The translations under genes were made by a program, and so were the position numbers. Of a stretch of DNA of 51,778 nucleotides, positions 17,409 to 28,038 are shown piece by piece. Every line of letters starts with the position of its first letter. Position 1 is the first letter of the stretch. Origin of the DNA: Candidatus Pelagibacter sp. (GTDB lineage Bacteria > Pseudomonadota > Alphaproteobacteria > Pelagibacterales > Pelagibacteraceae). Below the pieces are notes generated by a model, which saw only the letters and a list, made by a program, of their open reading frames with translations, searched no databases and was not told the origin of the DNA. The stretch lies in the NCBI GenBank assembly GCA_028226735.1, contig JAOIYV010000004.1, positions 1 to 51,778 on the forward strand. The letters run 5' to 3'.

Positions 17409-17994
17409 ATTTAAAATTATTGCTGACTTAATAGAAAAAGAAACAAGAGTTTTAGATGTTGGGTGTGGAGATGGTATCTTGATGGAATTTTTACAAAAAA
17501 ATAGAAAAATAGATATTAGAGGAATTGAAATATCAAAAAATAAAATTCAAAAGTGTGTGGAAAAAGGCTTAACTGTAATTGAGGGCGATGCTGAAAAAGA
17601 CTTGTCACAATTTCCAGATAAGTCCTTTGACTATGTTATTTTAAGTCAAACTTTACAAGCTTTTTTAAACCCAGAAATTGTTATTAATGAATTATTAAGA
17701 GTTGGGAAAAAAGCAATAGTAACTATACCAAATTTTGGATATTGGAAAATAAGACTTTATCTTATGGTCAAAGGAACAATGCCAATTACAGGGACACTTC
17801 CTGATAAATGGTACAATACTCCTAATATACATCTGTGCACAATTAAAGATTTTTATGATTATTGTAAGAGTAAAGAAATAACATTGTATAAATCAATAGC
17901 TGTAAAAAGTTTTAGATCATCTTTAATCTATGACTCAAACTTATATATAAAAAATTTATCTTCTGTTTTAGGTATTTTTTTAATAGAAAAATAA
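17398..17994 (+). CDS. metW: Methionine biosynthesis protein MetW
   Basis: This 198-residue protein with a class I methyltransferase-like fold has VLDVGCGDG at 18-26 and [12 protein letters not shown] near the middle, followed by the MetW-typical [17 protein letters not shown]. MetW partners MetX in many proteobacteria and is needed for full homoserine acyltransferase activity. The 11-bp overlap with metX implies translational coupling and balanced expression under the same riboswitch. No methyltransferase reaction is established for the family as far as I know. Confidence 0.92.
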   Translation: MKPEFKIIADLIEKETRVLDVGCGDGILMEFLQKNRKIDIRGIEISKNKIQKCVEKGLTVIEGDAEKDLSQFPDKSFDYVILSQTLQAFLNPEIVINELLRVGKKAIVTIPNFGYWKIRLYLMVKGTMPITGTLPDKWYNTPNIHLCTIKDFYDYCKSKEITLYKSIAVKSFRSSLIYDSNLYIKNLSSVLGIFLIEK

Positions 17995-18714
17995 ATGAAA
18001 ATTGAAATAATCCCTTGCCTACAAGATAACTATTCATATTTAATAATAGATGAAGAAAAAAATGTTGCTTGTGTAGTTGACCCTAGCGAAGCTGACCCTG
18101 TAATCGAATTTTTAGAAAATAATAATATTAAATTAAAATTTATTCTAAACACACACCATCATTATGATCATGTGGGTGGAAATCAAAAATTAAAAGAGAA
18201 ATATGGAGCAAGTGTTGTAGGATATAAAGATGATAAAAAAAGAATTCCTGAAATAGACATACTAGTTGATGACCAAGAAAATTGGATATATGAAAATTTT
18301 GAAGCTAAAATAATTCATGTTCCAGGACACACCTTGGGACATATATGTTTTTATTTTTACAAAGAAGAATCTATCTTTACTGGTGATACTCTTTTTTCAT
18401 TAGGTTGTGGTAAAATATTTGAAGGAACATATTCTCAGATGTTTAATTCATTAATGAAACTAAAAAAACTGCCAAAAAATACAAAAGTTTATTGTGGTCA
18501 TGAATATACAAAACAAAATTCAAAATTTTGCATAGCACATGATGTTAATAATAAACATATCAAGGCTAAAATAAATGATATAAAATTGAAATTAAAAAAT
18601 GGCTTACCTACCATTCCTTCTACTATTAAAGATGAATTAGAGTGTAATATTTTTCTTAAGTCAGACAATGTAGAATCGTTTTCAAAATTGAGAGATTTAA
18701 AGGATAATTTCTAA
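17995..18714 (+). CDS. gloB: Hydroxyacylglutathione hydrolase (glyoxalase II)
   Basis: This is a 239-residue metallo-beta-lactamase-fold hydrolase with the dinuclear metal motif THHHYDH at 53-59, a second-ligand segment VPGHTLGH, GDTLFSLGCG and CGHEYT. The GloB family hydrolyses S-lactoylglutathione to lactate and glutathione in methylglyoxal detoxification. It begins immediately after the metW stop, with no spacer, so it is probably on the riboswitch-controlled transcript, although its role is not in methionine synthesis. Confidence 0.92.
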   Translation: MKIEIIPCLQDNYSYLIIDEEKNVACVVDPSEADPVIEFLENNNIKLKFILNTHHHYDHVGGNQKLKEKYGASVVGYKDDKKRIPEIDILVDDQENWIYENFEAKIIHVPGHTLGHICFYFYKEESIFTGDTLFSLGCGKIFEGTYSQMFNSLMKLKKLPKNTKVYCGHEYTKQNSKFCIAHDVNNKHIKAKINDIKLKLKNGLPTIPSTIKDELECNIFLKSDNVESFSKLRDLKDNF

Positions 18715-18725
18715 CTTATTCTAGC

Positions 18726-18753
18726 TTGACTATAATAGGCTCCCGACTATATT
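18726..18753 (+). promoter_or_regulatory. Predicted promoter for the rplU operon
   Basis: A -35 box TTGACT (18726-18731) is followed by 16 bp and a -10 box TATATT (18748-18753). The transcript would start near 18760 and give a leader of about 19 nt before the rplU ATG at 18779. It lies just after gloB and is likely the main promoter for the rplU-rpmA-obg series. Confidence 0.55.
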
Positions 18754-18778
18754 GCTGGTTATAAAAATAAGAAATATA

Positions 18779-19222
18779 ATGTCATACGCAATAATACAAA
18801 CAGGTGGAAAACAGTACAAAGTAAAAGCTGGTGAGATTCTTAAAATTGAAAGATTAGAGAGCTCAAAAAAAGAAACTAAAGTCGAATTTAAAGAAATTCT
18901 AGCTTATGGAGATGATAAGACTATAGAAGTTGGATCTCCAATGGTTGAAGGTGCTAAGGTTGAAGCTAACCTTATTGAAAATGGAAAAAATAGAACAATA
19001 TTAATTTTCAAAAAAAGAAGAAGACAGAACTCAAGAAGAAAAAATGGTCATAGACAGCAATATTCTTTAATAAGAATTAGCAAAATTTTTTCCAAAGATG
19101 GAAAGGTTTTATCTGAAGCTGAAAAAATAGTGAAACAAAGTAAAAAAATTGAAAAAGTAGATGCAAAGGCTAAAACTAAAGTAGAAAATAAAAAAATAGA
19201 GGCTAAAGTAGCCAGTAAATAA
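18779..19222 (+). CDS. rplU: 50S ribosomal protein L21
   Basis: The L21 core begins MSYAIIQTGGKQYKVKAGE and contains KKRRRQNSRRKNGHRQQYSLIRI near residues 78-100. I use the ATG at 18779; an upstream TTG at 18752 in frame would lie within the predicted -10 box. At about 147 residues the protein is some 40 longer than typical L21, the excess being a Lys/Ala/Glu-rich tail after the core. It binds 23S rRNA. It leads rpmA and obg, a widely conserved order. Confidence 0.93.
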   Translation: MSYAIIQTGGKQYKVKAGEILKIERLESSKKETKVEFKEILAYGDDKTIEVGSPMVEGAKVEANLIENGKNRTILIFKKRRRQNSRRKNGHRQQYSLIRISKIFSKDGKVLSEAEKIVKQSKKIEKVDAKAKTKVENKKIEAKVASK

Positions 19223-19234
19223 ATTAGGTAAATT

Positions 19235-19489
19235 ATGGCAACAAAAAAAGCAGGTGGGTCTTCAAGAAATGGAAGAGATAGTGCTGGTCGTAGACTTGGT
19301 GTTAAAAAGTACGGTGGTCAAATAGTAATTCCTGGAAATATAATTGTTAGACAACGAGGAACGAAAATTTTTCCTGGTGAAAACGTTGGAATGGGTAAAG
19401 ACCATTCAATTTTTTCTGTTGTTGAGGGAAAAGTGGTATTTAAAAAAGGCAAATCAGACAGAACATTCGTTTCAGTAAAACCCAATTAG
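19235..19489 (+). CDS. rpmA: 50S ribosomal protein L27
   Basis: This 84-residue basic protein starts [20 protein letters not shown] and contains [18 protein letters not shown], both characteristic of L27. The N-terminus reaches toward the peptidyl-transferase centre. It begins directly with the mature-type sequence and lacks the cleaved N-terminal extension seen in Firmicutes. It lies 12 bp after rplU and 29 bp before obg. Confidence 0.95.
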   Translation: MATKKAGGSSRNGRDSAGRRLGVKKYGGQIVIPGNIIVRQRGTKIFPGENVGMGKDHSIFSVVEGKVVFKKGKSDRTFVSVKPN

Positions 19490-19518
19490 TAGTACAACTA
19501 AAAACTAAGAGTTGTATT

Positions 19519-20502
19519 ATGAAGTTTCTTGATCAAGTTAAAATTTATGTAAAAGCTGGTAGTGGAGGACATGGATCTCCAAGTTTCCGTAGAGAAAAGT
19601 TTATTGAATACGGTGGACCTGATGGTGGAGATGGTGGCAAGGGTGGCTCAATACTTTTAAGATCAGAAAGAAATTTAAACACTCTTATCGATTATAGATT
19701 TCAACAACACCACAAAGCAGAGAGAGGTGAAAATGGATCTGGGCAAAATCGTACTGGGCGTGGAGGAGATGATTTATTTTTAAAAGTTCCAATTGGTACT
19801 CAAGTTTTTGAAGAAGATAATAAAACACTAATTTATGATTTTAAAAAAGAAGGAGAAGAATTTGTTGTTGCGAACGGTGGAAAAGGTGGACTAGGAAACA
19901 CTAGATTTAAAAGTTCAACCAATAGAGCACCAAAAAAATTTACAAAAGGTACGATTGGAGAAGAATATATAATATGGTTACAATTAAAAACTATTGCAGA
20001 TGTTGGCATAGTAGGATTACCTAATGCTGGTAAATCAAGTTTATTAGCAGCTATTACTAATGCTGCACCCAAAATAGCAAATTATAAATTTACAACATTA
20101 AACCCAAATCTTGGTGTTGCTAGCTATGATAATAAAGAAATAACGCTAGCAGATATACCTGGGTTAGTAGAAGGTGCACATGAAGGTGTAGGTCTTGGAA
20201 TTCAATTCTTAAAACACGTTGAAAGATGTAAAACTCTAATGCATTTGATTGATATCACTAATGAGGACCTTGAAATTACATATCAACAAGTTAAAAATGA
20301 ACTTGGAAGCTACAGTAAAGAACTTCTTAAAAAAAGAGAAATTATAGTACTAAATAAAAGCGATTTATTGGATGAAAAAAAAGTGAAAGAAATAATAAAA
20401 AATTTTTCTAAAAACAAAAACTCTGAAGTCATAAGTCTTTCAACATTAGAAAAATCTTCTATCTCTAAAATCAAAGCAAAACTACTTTCATATGTATCTT
20501 AA
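19519..20502 (+). CDS. obg: Obg/CgtA GTPase
   Basis: This 327-residue protein has the glycine-rich Obg fold at residues 1-158 (YGGPDGGDGGKGGS at 31-44) and a GTPase domain with P-loop GLPNAGKSS at 166-174, switch DIPGLVEGAHEG and specificity motif NKSD. Obg GTPases associate with the 50S subunit and link ribosome assembly to growth and stress. It has no long C-terminal extension. The gene overlaps proB by 11 bp. Confidence 0.95.
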   Translation: MKFLDQVKIYVKAGSGGHGSPSFRREKFIEYGGPDGGDGGKGGSILLRSERNLNTLIDYRFQQHHKAERGENGSGQNRTGRGGDDLFLKVPIGTQVFEEDNKTLIYDFKKEGEEFVVANGGKGGLGNTRFKSSTNRAPKKFTKGTIGEEYIIWLQLKTIADVGIVGLPNAGKSSLLAAITNAAPKIANYKFTTLNPNLGVASYDNKEITLADIPGLVEGAHEGVGLGIQFLKHVERCKTLMHLIDITNEDLEITYQQVKNELGSYSKELLKKREIIVLNKSDLLDEKKVKEIIKNFSKNKNSEVISLSTLEKSSISKIKAKLLSYVS

Positions 20503-21598
20503 TAATTCCAAAATAATTGTAATTAAAATAGGTTCATCATTATTAATTGATGAAAATAAAAAGATTAGAAAAAAATGGCTTTCTGAGTTTGCTAAGGATA
20601 TCAAAGTTTTAATAAGTCAAAATAAAAAAGTTATCATTGTCAGCTCAGGTGCAATTGCGATGGGTTGTAAAAAATTAAATCTTAGTAAAAAAAATCTTAA
20701 ACTTGATAAAAGTCAGGCAATAGCCTCAATAGGACAGATTGAACTCATGAATTTTTTTTCTAAAACTTTTGTTAAGTCTAAAATTAATATCTCTCAAATA
20801 CTGCTTACACTTGAGGATACCGAACAAAGAAGAAGGGCTCTTAATGCAAAAAGAACTTTTGAAAATTTATTTCAGTTAGGCTTTATTCCAATAGTTAATG
20901 AAAATGACAGCATAGCAACATCTGAAATCAAATACGGAGATAACGATAGGTTAGCTTCGCGTGTTGCTCAAATATCTGGCGCTGACTCATTAATATTACT
21001 TTCTGATGTTGATGGCCTTTATACTCAAAATCCCAAAATTCATAAAGACGCAAGATTATTGAAAGAAATAAAAAACATAGATAAAGACATAGAAAAAATT
21101 GCAACAAAAAGTATTAGTGAGCATGGTACAGGTGGTATGAAAACTAAAATTGATGCAGCAAAAATTTGTCAATTATCAGGATGTAAAATGGCAATAGCAA
21201 ATGGTTTGTTAACCAGACCAATTAAAAAGATAATGGACAAAAATAACTGCACATGGTTTTTGCCTAAAATATCTAAATTAGATGCAAGAAAAAAATGGAT
21301 AATTAGCTCAATCTCACCTAAGGGTGAGCTAATAATTGACGATGGTGCAAAACAAGCACTTTCAAATGGTAAAAGCTTATTAGCTGCCGGAATAAAAAAA
21401 GTATCTGGAAAATTTCAAAAAGGTGATCATATAAAAATTTTAGATAAACATAATTATGAATGTGCAAGAGGCTTGAGCTCTTTTTCTTCCAATGAAATAT
21501 CAAAAATTATGGGCCACCACTCAAAAGAAATTGAAAAATTATTAGGATATGTTGCTAAATCTGAGGTTATACATAAAGATGATATGGTAGAGGTATAA
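20492..21598 (+). CDS. proB: Glutamate 5-kinase with PUA domain
   Basis: This is a 368-residue protein. The amino-acid kinase domain (1-260) has IVIKIGSSLL near the N-terminus, VSSGAIAMG, the glutamate-binding VNENDSIAT and LLSDVDGLYT. A C-terminal PUA domain (about 275-360) follows, as in E. coli ProB. It phosphorylates glutamate, the first step of proline synthesis, and is normally inhibited by proline. It is followed by proA with 1 bp between stop and start. The start overlaps obg by 11 bp. Confidence 0.95.
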   Translation: MYLNNSKIIVIKIGSSLLIDENKKIRKKWLSEFAKDIKVLISQNKKVIIVSSGAIAMGCKKLNLSKKNLKLDKSQAIASIGQIELMNFFSKTFVKSKINISQILLTLEDTEQRRRALNAKRTFENLFQLGFIPIVNENDSIATSEIKYGDNDRLASRVAQISGADSLILLSDVDGLYTQNPKIHKDARLLKEIKNIDKDIEKIATKSISEHGTGGMKTKIDAAKICQLSGCKMAIANGLLTRPIKKIMDKNNCTWFLPKISKLDARKKWIISSISPKGELIIDDGAKQALSNGKSLLAAGIKKVSGKFQKGDHIKILDKHNYECARGLSSFSSNEISKIMGHHSKEIEKLLGYVAKSEVIHKDDMVEV

Positions 21599-21599
21599 A

Positions 21600-22850
21600 G
21601 TGAGTAGATATATGAATTTGATAGGGCAAAACGCAAAAAAAGCAACTCTTAAAAAGATCAATACAACAGTAAAAAATAATGTTTTAAAAAAATATGCATC
21701 ATTATTAGATAAAGAAAAAAATTCTATACTTAAAGCAAACACAAAAGACATAAAATTTGCATTAAAAAAAAAAATAAAAAATAATTTGATTGATAGGTTG
21801 ACTATTAATCAAGAAAAATTAAGTAGTATTATAAATTCTATAAATAAAATTATTAAACTCAAAGATCCTATAGATAGCACCCTTGAAAAATGGAGTAGAC
21901 CTAATGGATTAAAAATTAATAAAGTATCAATACCTATTGGAGTTATAGGAGTTATCTATGAAAGTAGACCCAATGTTACATCAGAGGTAGCTTCACTATG
22001 TTTTAAATCAGGTAATGTTGCAATTTTAAAAGGTGGTTCAGAAGCTATAAATACAAATAAAATTTTAGCTAAGTTATTTAGAAAGGCTCTTAAAAAAAAT
22101 AAGGTTAACGAAAATTTCATACAGATTGTAAAATCTAAAGATAGAAAAATGGTAGATTTTATGCTTTCAAAAATGAAAGACTACATTCATTTAATCATAC
22201 CCCGTGGAGGTAAAAATTTAATAAAAAGAGTTCAGGAATTTTCAAGTGTACCAATTATTGGACATTTAGAAGGTCTTTGCCATAGTTATATAGATAAAGA
22301 TGCTGAATTAAAGATGGCCGTAGATATAATTTATAACGCTAAATTAAGAAATACTAGTATCTGTGGAGCTACTGAGACAGTATTACTTCACAAAAAGATT
22401 GTTAAAAAATTTTGCAATCCTGTTTTAAAAAAACTAGAAGAAAATGGTTGCAAAATATATGGGGATCGTTTTTTAAAAAAATATTATAGAGGAAAATTAT
22501 ATCCAGCAAAAGAAAAGGATTGGTCCACAGAATATCTAGCACCAACAATATCTGTAAAGACTGTAAAAAACTGTGAAGAAGCAATCAGCCATATTAACAA
22601 ATATGGAACTATGCATACAGACTCCATAATTACAAAAAATAAAAAAACTGCAAAAAAGTTTTTAAAAGGTGTCAAAAGTTCTATAGCTATGCATAACACT
22701 TCAACCCAATTTGCTGACGGAGGTGAATTTGGTTTTGGAGGAGAAGTTGGCATATCAACAAACACCCTTCCTCCAAGAGGCCCCGTGGGTTTGAGGCAAC
22801 TTATTTCTTATAAATATGAGATTGTTAGCAATGGCAAAACGCGAAAATAA
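21600..22850 (+). CDS. proA: Gamma-glutamyl phosphate reductase
   Basis: This 416-residue aldehyde-dehydrogenase-fold reductase has catalytic C255 in NTSICGATET, VIYESRPNVT at 118-127, LIIPRGG near 198-204 and FADGGEFGFGGEVGIST near the C-terminus. It reduces gamma-glutamyl phosphate to the semialdehyde in proline synthesis. The GTG at 21600 is preferred because AGAGG lies 6-7 nt upstream at the end of proB; an ATG at 21612 is the alternative. It overlaps nadD by 20-35 bp, depending on the nadD start. Confidence 0.94.
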   Translation: MSRYMNLIGQNAKKATLKKINTTVKNNVLKKYASLLDKEKNSILKANTKDIKFALKKKIKNNLIDRLTINQEKLSSIINSINKIIKLKDPIDSTLEKWSRPNGLKINKVSIPIGVIGVIYESRPNVTSEVASLCFKSGNVAILKGGSEAINTNKILAKLFRKALKKNKVNENFIQIVKSKDRKMVDFMLSKMKDYIHLIIPRGGKNLIKRVQEFSSVPIIGHLEGLCHSYIDKDAELKMAVDIIYNAKLRNTSICGATETVLLHKKIVKKFCNPVLKKLEENGCKIYGDRFLKKYYRGKLYPAKEKDWSTEYLAPTISVKTVKNCEEAISHINKYGTMHTDSIITKNKKTAKKFLKGVKSSIAMHNTSTQFADGGEFGFGGEVGISTNTLPPRGPVGLRQLISYKYEIVSNGKTRK

Positions 22851-23373
22851 ATTGAAATCTCAAAAAATAAAAATTGGTGTTTTGGGAGGCACGTTTGACC
22901 CTGCTCATAAAGGACATCTAGAAATATCAAAATATGCAAAAAAAAGATTTGCACTAAAAAAAATTATTTGGGCAATTACTAAGAAAAATCCATTTAAAGA
23001 TAAAAGTCAAACAAGCTTAAAAAGTAGAACACTGTTTGCAAAAAAATTAATAGGTAAAAATGATTTTATTAAGATAAAATTTTACGAAGAAAAAATAAAG
23101 TCTAATAGAACTTTTGATTTAATTAAGTATTTAAGCAAAGATAAAAAATTTCAAATATATTTCATTATGGGTGCTGACAACCTCATAAACTTTCACAAGT
23201 GGTATAAATGGAAGTCTATTTCAGAAAAATGTAATATTCTAGTGTTTGATCGTTCAGGGTATAAGTCTAAATCTCTAAAATCTATCACGTTTAAACAGAT
23301 AAATGAAAAAAATTTAAAATTTATTAATTTTAAAAAAGTTAATATTTCATCTTCTCAATTAAGAAAAATTTGA
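22816..23373 (+). CDS. nadD: Nicotinate-nucleotide adenylyltransferase
   Basis: This protein of 185 residues, or 180 from a second ATG at 22831, has the nucleotidyltransferase motif GGTFDPAHKGH and the C-terminal ISSSQLR variant of ISSTxxR. It adenylates nicotinate mononucleotide in NAD synthesis. It lies between proA and rsfS, the usual alphaproteobacterial order. The first ATG overlaps proA by 35 bp; the second overlaps by 20 bp and may be the true start. Confidence 0.92.
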   Translation: MRLLAMAKRENKLKSQKIKIGVLGGTFDPAHKGHLEISKYAKKRFALKKIIWAITKKNPFKDKSQTSLKSRTLFAKKLIGKNDFIKIKFYEEKIKSNRTFDLIKYLSKDKKFQIYFIMGADNLINFHKWYKWKSISEKCNILVFDRSGYKSKSLKSITFKQINEKNLKFINFKKVNISSSQLRKI

Positions 23374-23390
23374 TAAGGTAAAATCAATTA

Positions 23391-23741
23391 ATGGACAAAA
23401 ATATAGATCTTAAAACTATCATATTAAAAACTCTGGACTCCAACAAGGCTTTAGACATAATTTCAATAGATCTTAAAAATAAAAGCTCAATGGCTGATTA
23501 TATGATCATAGCAAGCGGAACCTCATCAAGGCATATTCAGGCTTTATCAGAACAAGTATTAGAGAAATTGAAGGCTAATGGAATTAAAAATTCAAAAATA
23601 GAAGGAAAAGAAAGCTCTGATTGGAAACTAGTTGATGGAATCGATTTAATCGTTCATATTTTTAATCCAGAAAAAAGGAAGTTTTATGAACTTGAAAAAA
23701 TATGGTCAGAACTTATCCCTAAAGAAAAAGTGATGATATAA
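23391..23741 (+). CDS. rsfS: Ribosomal silencing factor RsfS
   Basis: This 116-residue protein matches the RsfS/Iojap/DUF143 family, with ADYMIIASGTSSRHIQALSE near residues 34-53 and ESSDWKLVDGIDLIVHIF near 74-91. RsfS binds L14 and blocks subunit joining in stationary phase or starvation. It follows nadD by 17 bp. The rlmH gene that usually follows rsfS is missing; ctpA starts 2 bp later. Confidence 0.94.
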   Translation: MDKNIDLKTIILKTLDSNKALDIISIDLKNKSSMADYMIIASGTSSRHIQALSEQVLEKLKANGIKNSKIEGKESSDWKLVDGIDLIVHIFNPEKRKFYELEKIWSELIPKEKVMI

Positions 23742-23743
23742 AT

Positions 23744-24877
23744 ATGAAAAATAAAATATTAATTTTTTATATAATTTTTACAATTTTTTTTCAAAAAGCT
23801 TTTTCTGAAAATACAGATATCTATAAAAAAATAGATTTATTTGGTGAGGTCCTCGAAAAAATTAATAAAGAATATGTTGATGATATAGATCAATCAAAAA
23901 GTATGGATTATGCAATAAATGGATTGCTACAATCTCTAGACCCATATTCGGCCTATATGTCGCCCGAAAGTTTTGAAAACATGCAAACAGAAACTAGTGG
24001 TGAATTTGGAGGACTTGGTATTGAAGTCGGAATGGAAGCAGGAGTTGTAAAAGTAATCTCTCCAATTGATAATAGTCCAGCTTCAGAAGTGGGAATAAAA
24101 GCAGGTGATTATATTGTAAAAATTAATGACCATCAGGTGCAAGGAAAGTCATTAACAGAGGCCGTTGATTTAATGAGAGGTCCTGTTGGATCTAGTATTG
24201 AAATAACAGTAAGAAGAAGAGGTGTTAAAAAAGCTTTAATCTTTAATATAACTAGAGAAATTATTGAAGTTCAATCTGTTAAGTCAGAAATGATTGATAA
24301 CAACATTGGCTACATTAGGCTAACTTCCTTTAACGATAATAGCAGTGAACAAATTAAAAAAAAAATTGAAAAACTTAATAAAAATAAAAATTTAAAAGGA
24401 TATATTTTAGATTTAAGGAATAATCCTGGAGGCTTACTCACTCAAGCTATTAAAATATCAGACTTTTTTTTAGAAAATGGAGAAATTGTGTCAACTAGAA
24501 GTCGTAAGGTTTCAGAAAATAGGAAATGGTTTGCAAAGAAGGGTGATATAACAAATGGTAAAACACTTGTTGTACTTATCAACTATGGATCAGCTTCCGC
24601 GTCTGAAATAGTGGCTGGTGCATTAAAAGATCACAAAAGAGCAATTATACTTGGAGAAAATAGCTATGGAAAAGGATCAGTACAATCAATAATTCCGTTA
24701 AAAAATAGGGGTGCTATTAGATTAACAGTTGCTAAATACTACCTGCCTTCAGGAAAATCTATTTCTGAAGTAGGTGTAACACCTGATATAGAAATTATAG
24801 AGGGATCAGAAGATTTTAAATTTAATTCTGAAACAGATAATCAGCTAAACTTTGCTTTAAAACTGCTAAACGGATAA
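23744..24877 (+). CDS. ctpA: C-terminal processing peptidase (S41 family)
   Basis: This is a 377-residue protein with an N-terminal signal peptide (hydrophobic residues 4-18, likely cleavage after AFS at 19-21), so it acts in the periplasm. A PDZ domain lies at about 88-170. The S41 catalytic dyad is S285 in GSASASE and K310 in YGKGS, spaced 25 residues apart as in E. coli Prc. It trims the C-termini of periplasmic or wall-related proteins. In relatives an EnvC-type factor gene often precedes it, but none is present. rppH follows immediately. Confidence 0.94.
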   Translation: MKNKILIFYIIFTIFFQKAFSENTDIYKKIDLFGEVLEKINKEYVDDIDQSKSMDYAINGLLQSLDPYSAYMSPESFENMQTETSGEFGGLGIEVGMEAGVVKVISPIDNSPASEVGIKAGDYIVKINDHQVQGKSLTEAVDLMRGPVGSSIEITVRRRGVKKALIFNITREIIEVQSVKSEMIDNNIGYIRLTSFNDNSSEQIKKKIEKLNKNKNLKGYILDLRNNPGGLLTQAIKISDFFLENGEIVSTRSRKVSENRKWFAKKGDITNGKTLVVLINYGSASASEIVAGALKDHKRAIILGENSYGKGSVQSIIPLKNRGAIRLTVAKYYLPSGKSISEVGVTPDIEIIEGSEDFKFNSETDNQLNFALKLLNG

Positions 24878-25354
24878 ATGACCAAAGAGAATACAAATTT
24901 ACCTCTTAGGAGTGGGGTTGGAGTTGTTGTGTTAAATAAAAACAATAAAGTATTTGTTGCTAAAAGAATAGATAATCAAAAAAATTTTTGGCAAATGCCT
25001 CAGGGTGGAGTCGATAAGGATGAAGACTATTTAAATGCAGCTTATCGAGAACTAGAAGAAGAAACTAGCATCAAAAATATAGATCTAATCAAAGAGCTGG
25101 ATGGATTAATATCTTATGAATTACCTGAAAACTTATTGGGAATTATTTGGAAAGGTAAATACAGGGGCCAGGAACAAAAATGGTTTGTAGTGAGATTTTT
25201 AGGACATGATAGTGAGATCAATATTAAAACTAAAAATCCAGAGTTTTGTGAATGGAAATGGATTGATCTTGAAAATATAACTGACCAAGTTGTAGATTTT
25301 AAATTACATGTTTATGAACATGTTAAAAAAAAAGTAAAAGAAATTATTAATTAA
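24878..25354 (+). CDS. rppH: RNA pyrophosphohydrolase (Nudix)
   Basis: This 158-residue Nudix hydrolase has the box starting GGVDKDED at 43-50 and ending RELEEET at 57-63, and QMPQGG just before it, typical of RppH/IalA. It removes pyrophosphate from 5'-triphosphorylated mRNA to trigger decay; alphaproteobacterial homologues also cleave diadenosine polyphosphates. It starts directly after the ctpA stop and overlaps the convergent atpC gene by 8 bp. Confidence 0.93.
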   Translation: MTKENTNLPLRSGVGVVVLNKNNKVFVAKRIDNQKNFWQMPQGGVDKDEDYLNAAYRELEEETSIKNIDLIKELDGLISYELPENLLGIIWKGKYRGQEQKWFVVRFLGHDSEINIKTKNPEFCEWKWIDLENITDQVVDFKLHVYEHVKKKVKEIIN

Positions 25355-25738
25355 GAGTTTTTAGCACATCAATCTTTTGGCTCACTAAATATTTATTTTG
25401 ATCTGTGATTTCACTATTATTTAAATATTCTTCTGCTTGCGTGAGCATTTCACTAATTTTATCTTTTTCAATATCTTTGATATTAAAAATGGAGCTTGTT
25501 AGCACTGATAAATTATTATTCTTAAATTCAACTATTCCATCTTCAACATAATAACTTTCTTCTCCAGATTTAGAAAATATTTTAATAACACCAGGTTTTA
25601 AGAATGAAATAATTGATATATGGTCTTTTAAAATTCCCATTTCTCCCTCAAAAGCAGGAACAACTACCTCAGTTACGTCTTCTTTTGATAGAAAAGATTT
25701 TTCTGGATTTACAATTTCTATTTTAAAATCTTCACTCA

Positions 25739-25739
<1 letters not shown>
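25347..25739 (-). CDS. atpC: ATP synthase F1 subunit epsilon
   Basis: This 130-residue protein has the epsilon beta-sandwich sequence VVPAFEGEMGILKDHISII near 26-44 and a short helical C-terminus. It belongs to the rotor stalk and can inhibit ATP hydrolysis. It is the last gene of atpHAGDC; its start shares 1 bp with the atpD stop. F0 genes are not in the window, which fits the split F0/F1 operons of alphaproteobacteria. Confidence 0.93.
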
Positions 25740-28035
<2,296 letters not shown>

Positions 28036-28038
28036 ATT

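Noticed and set aside
21313..21328. Perfect 6-bp hairpin (CTCACC / GGTGAG) with a 4-nt loop
   Set aside because: It is inside the proB coding region, at the start of the PUA domain, with no U-tract after it; probably chance.
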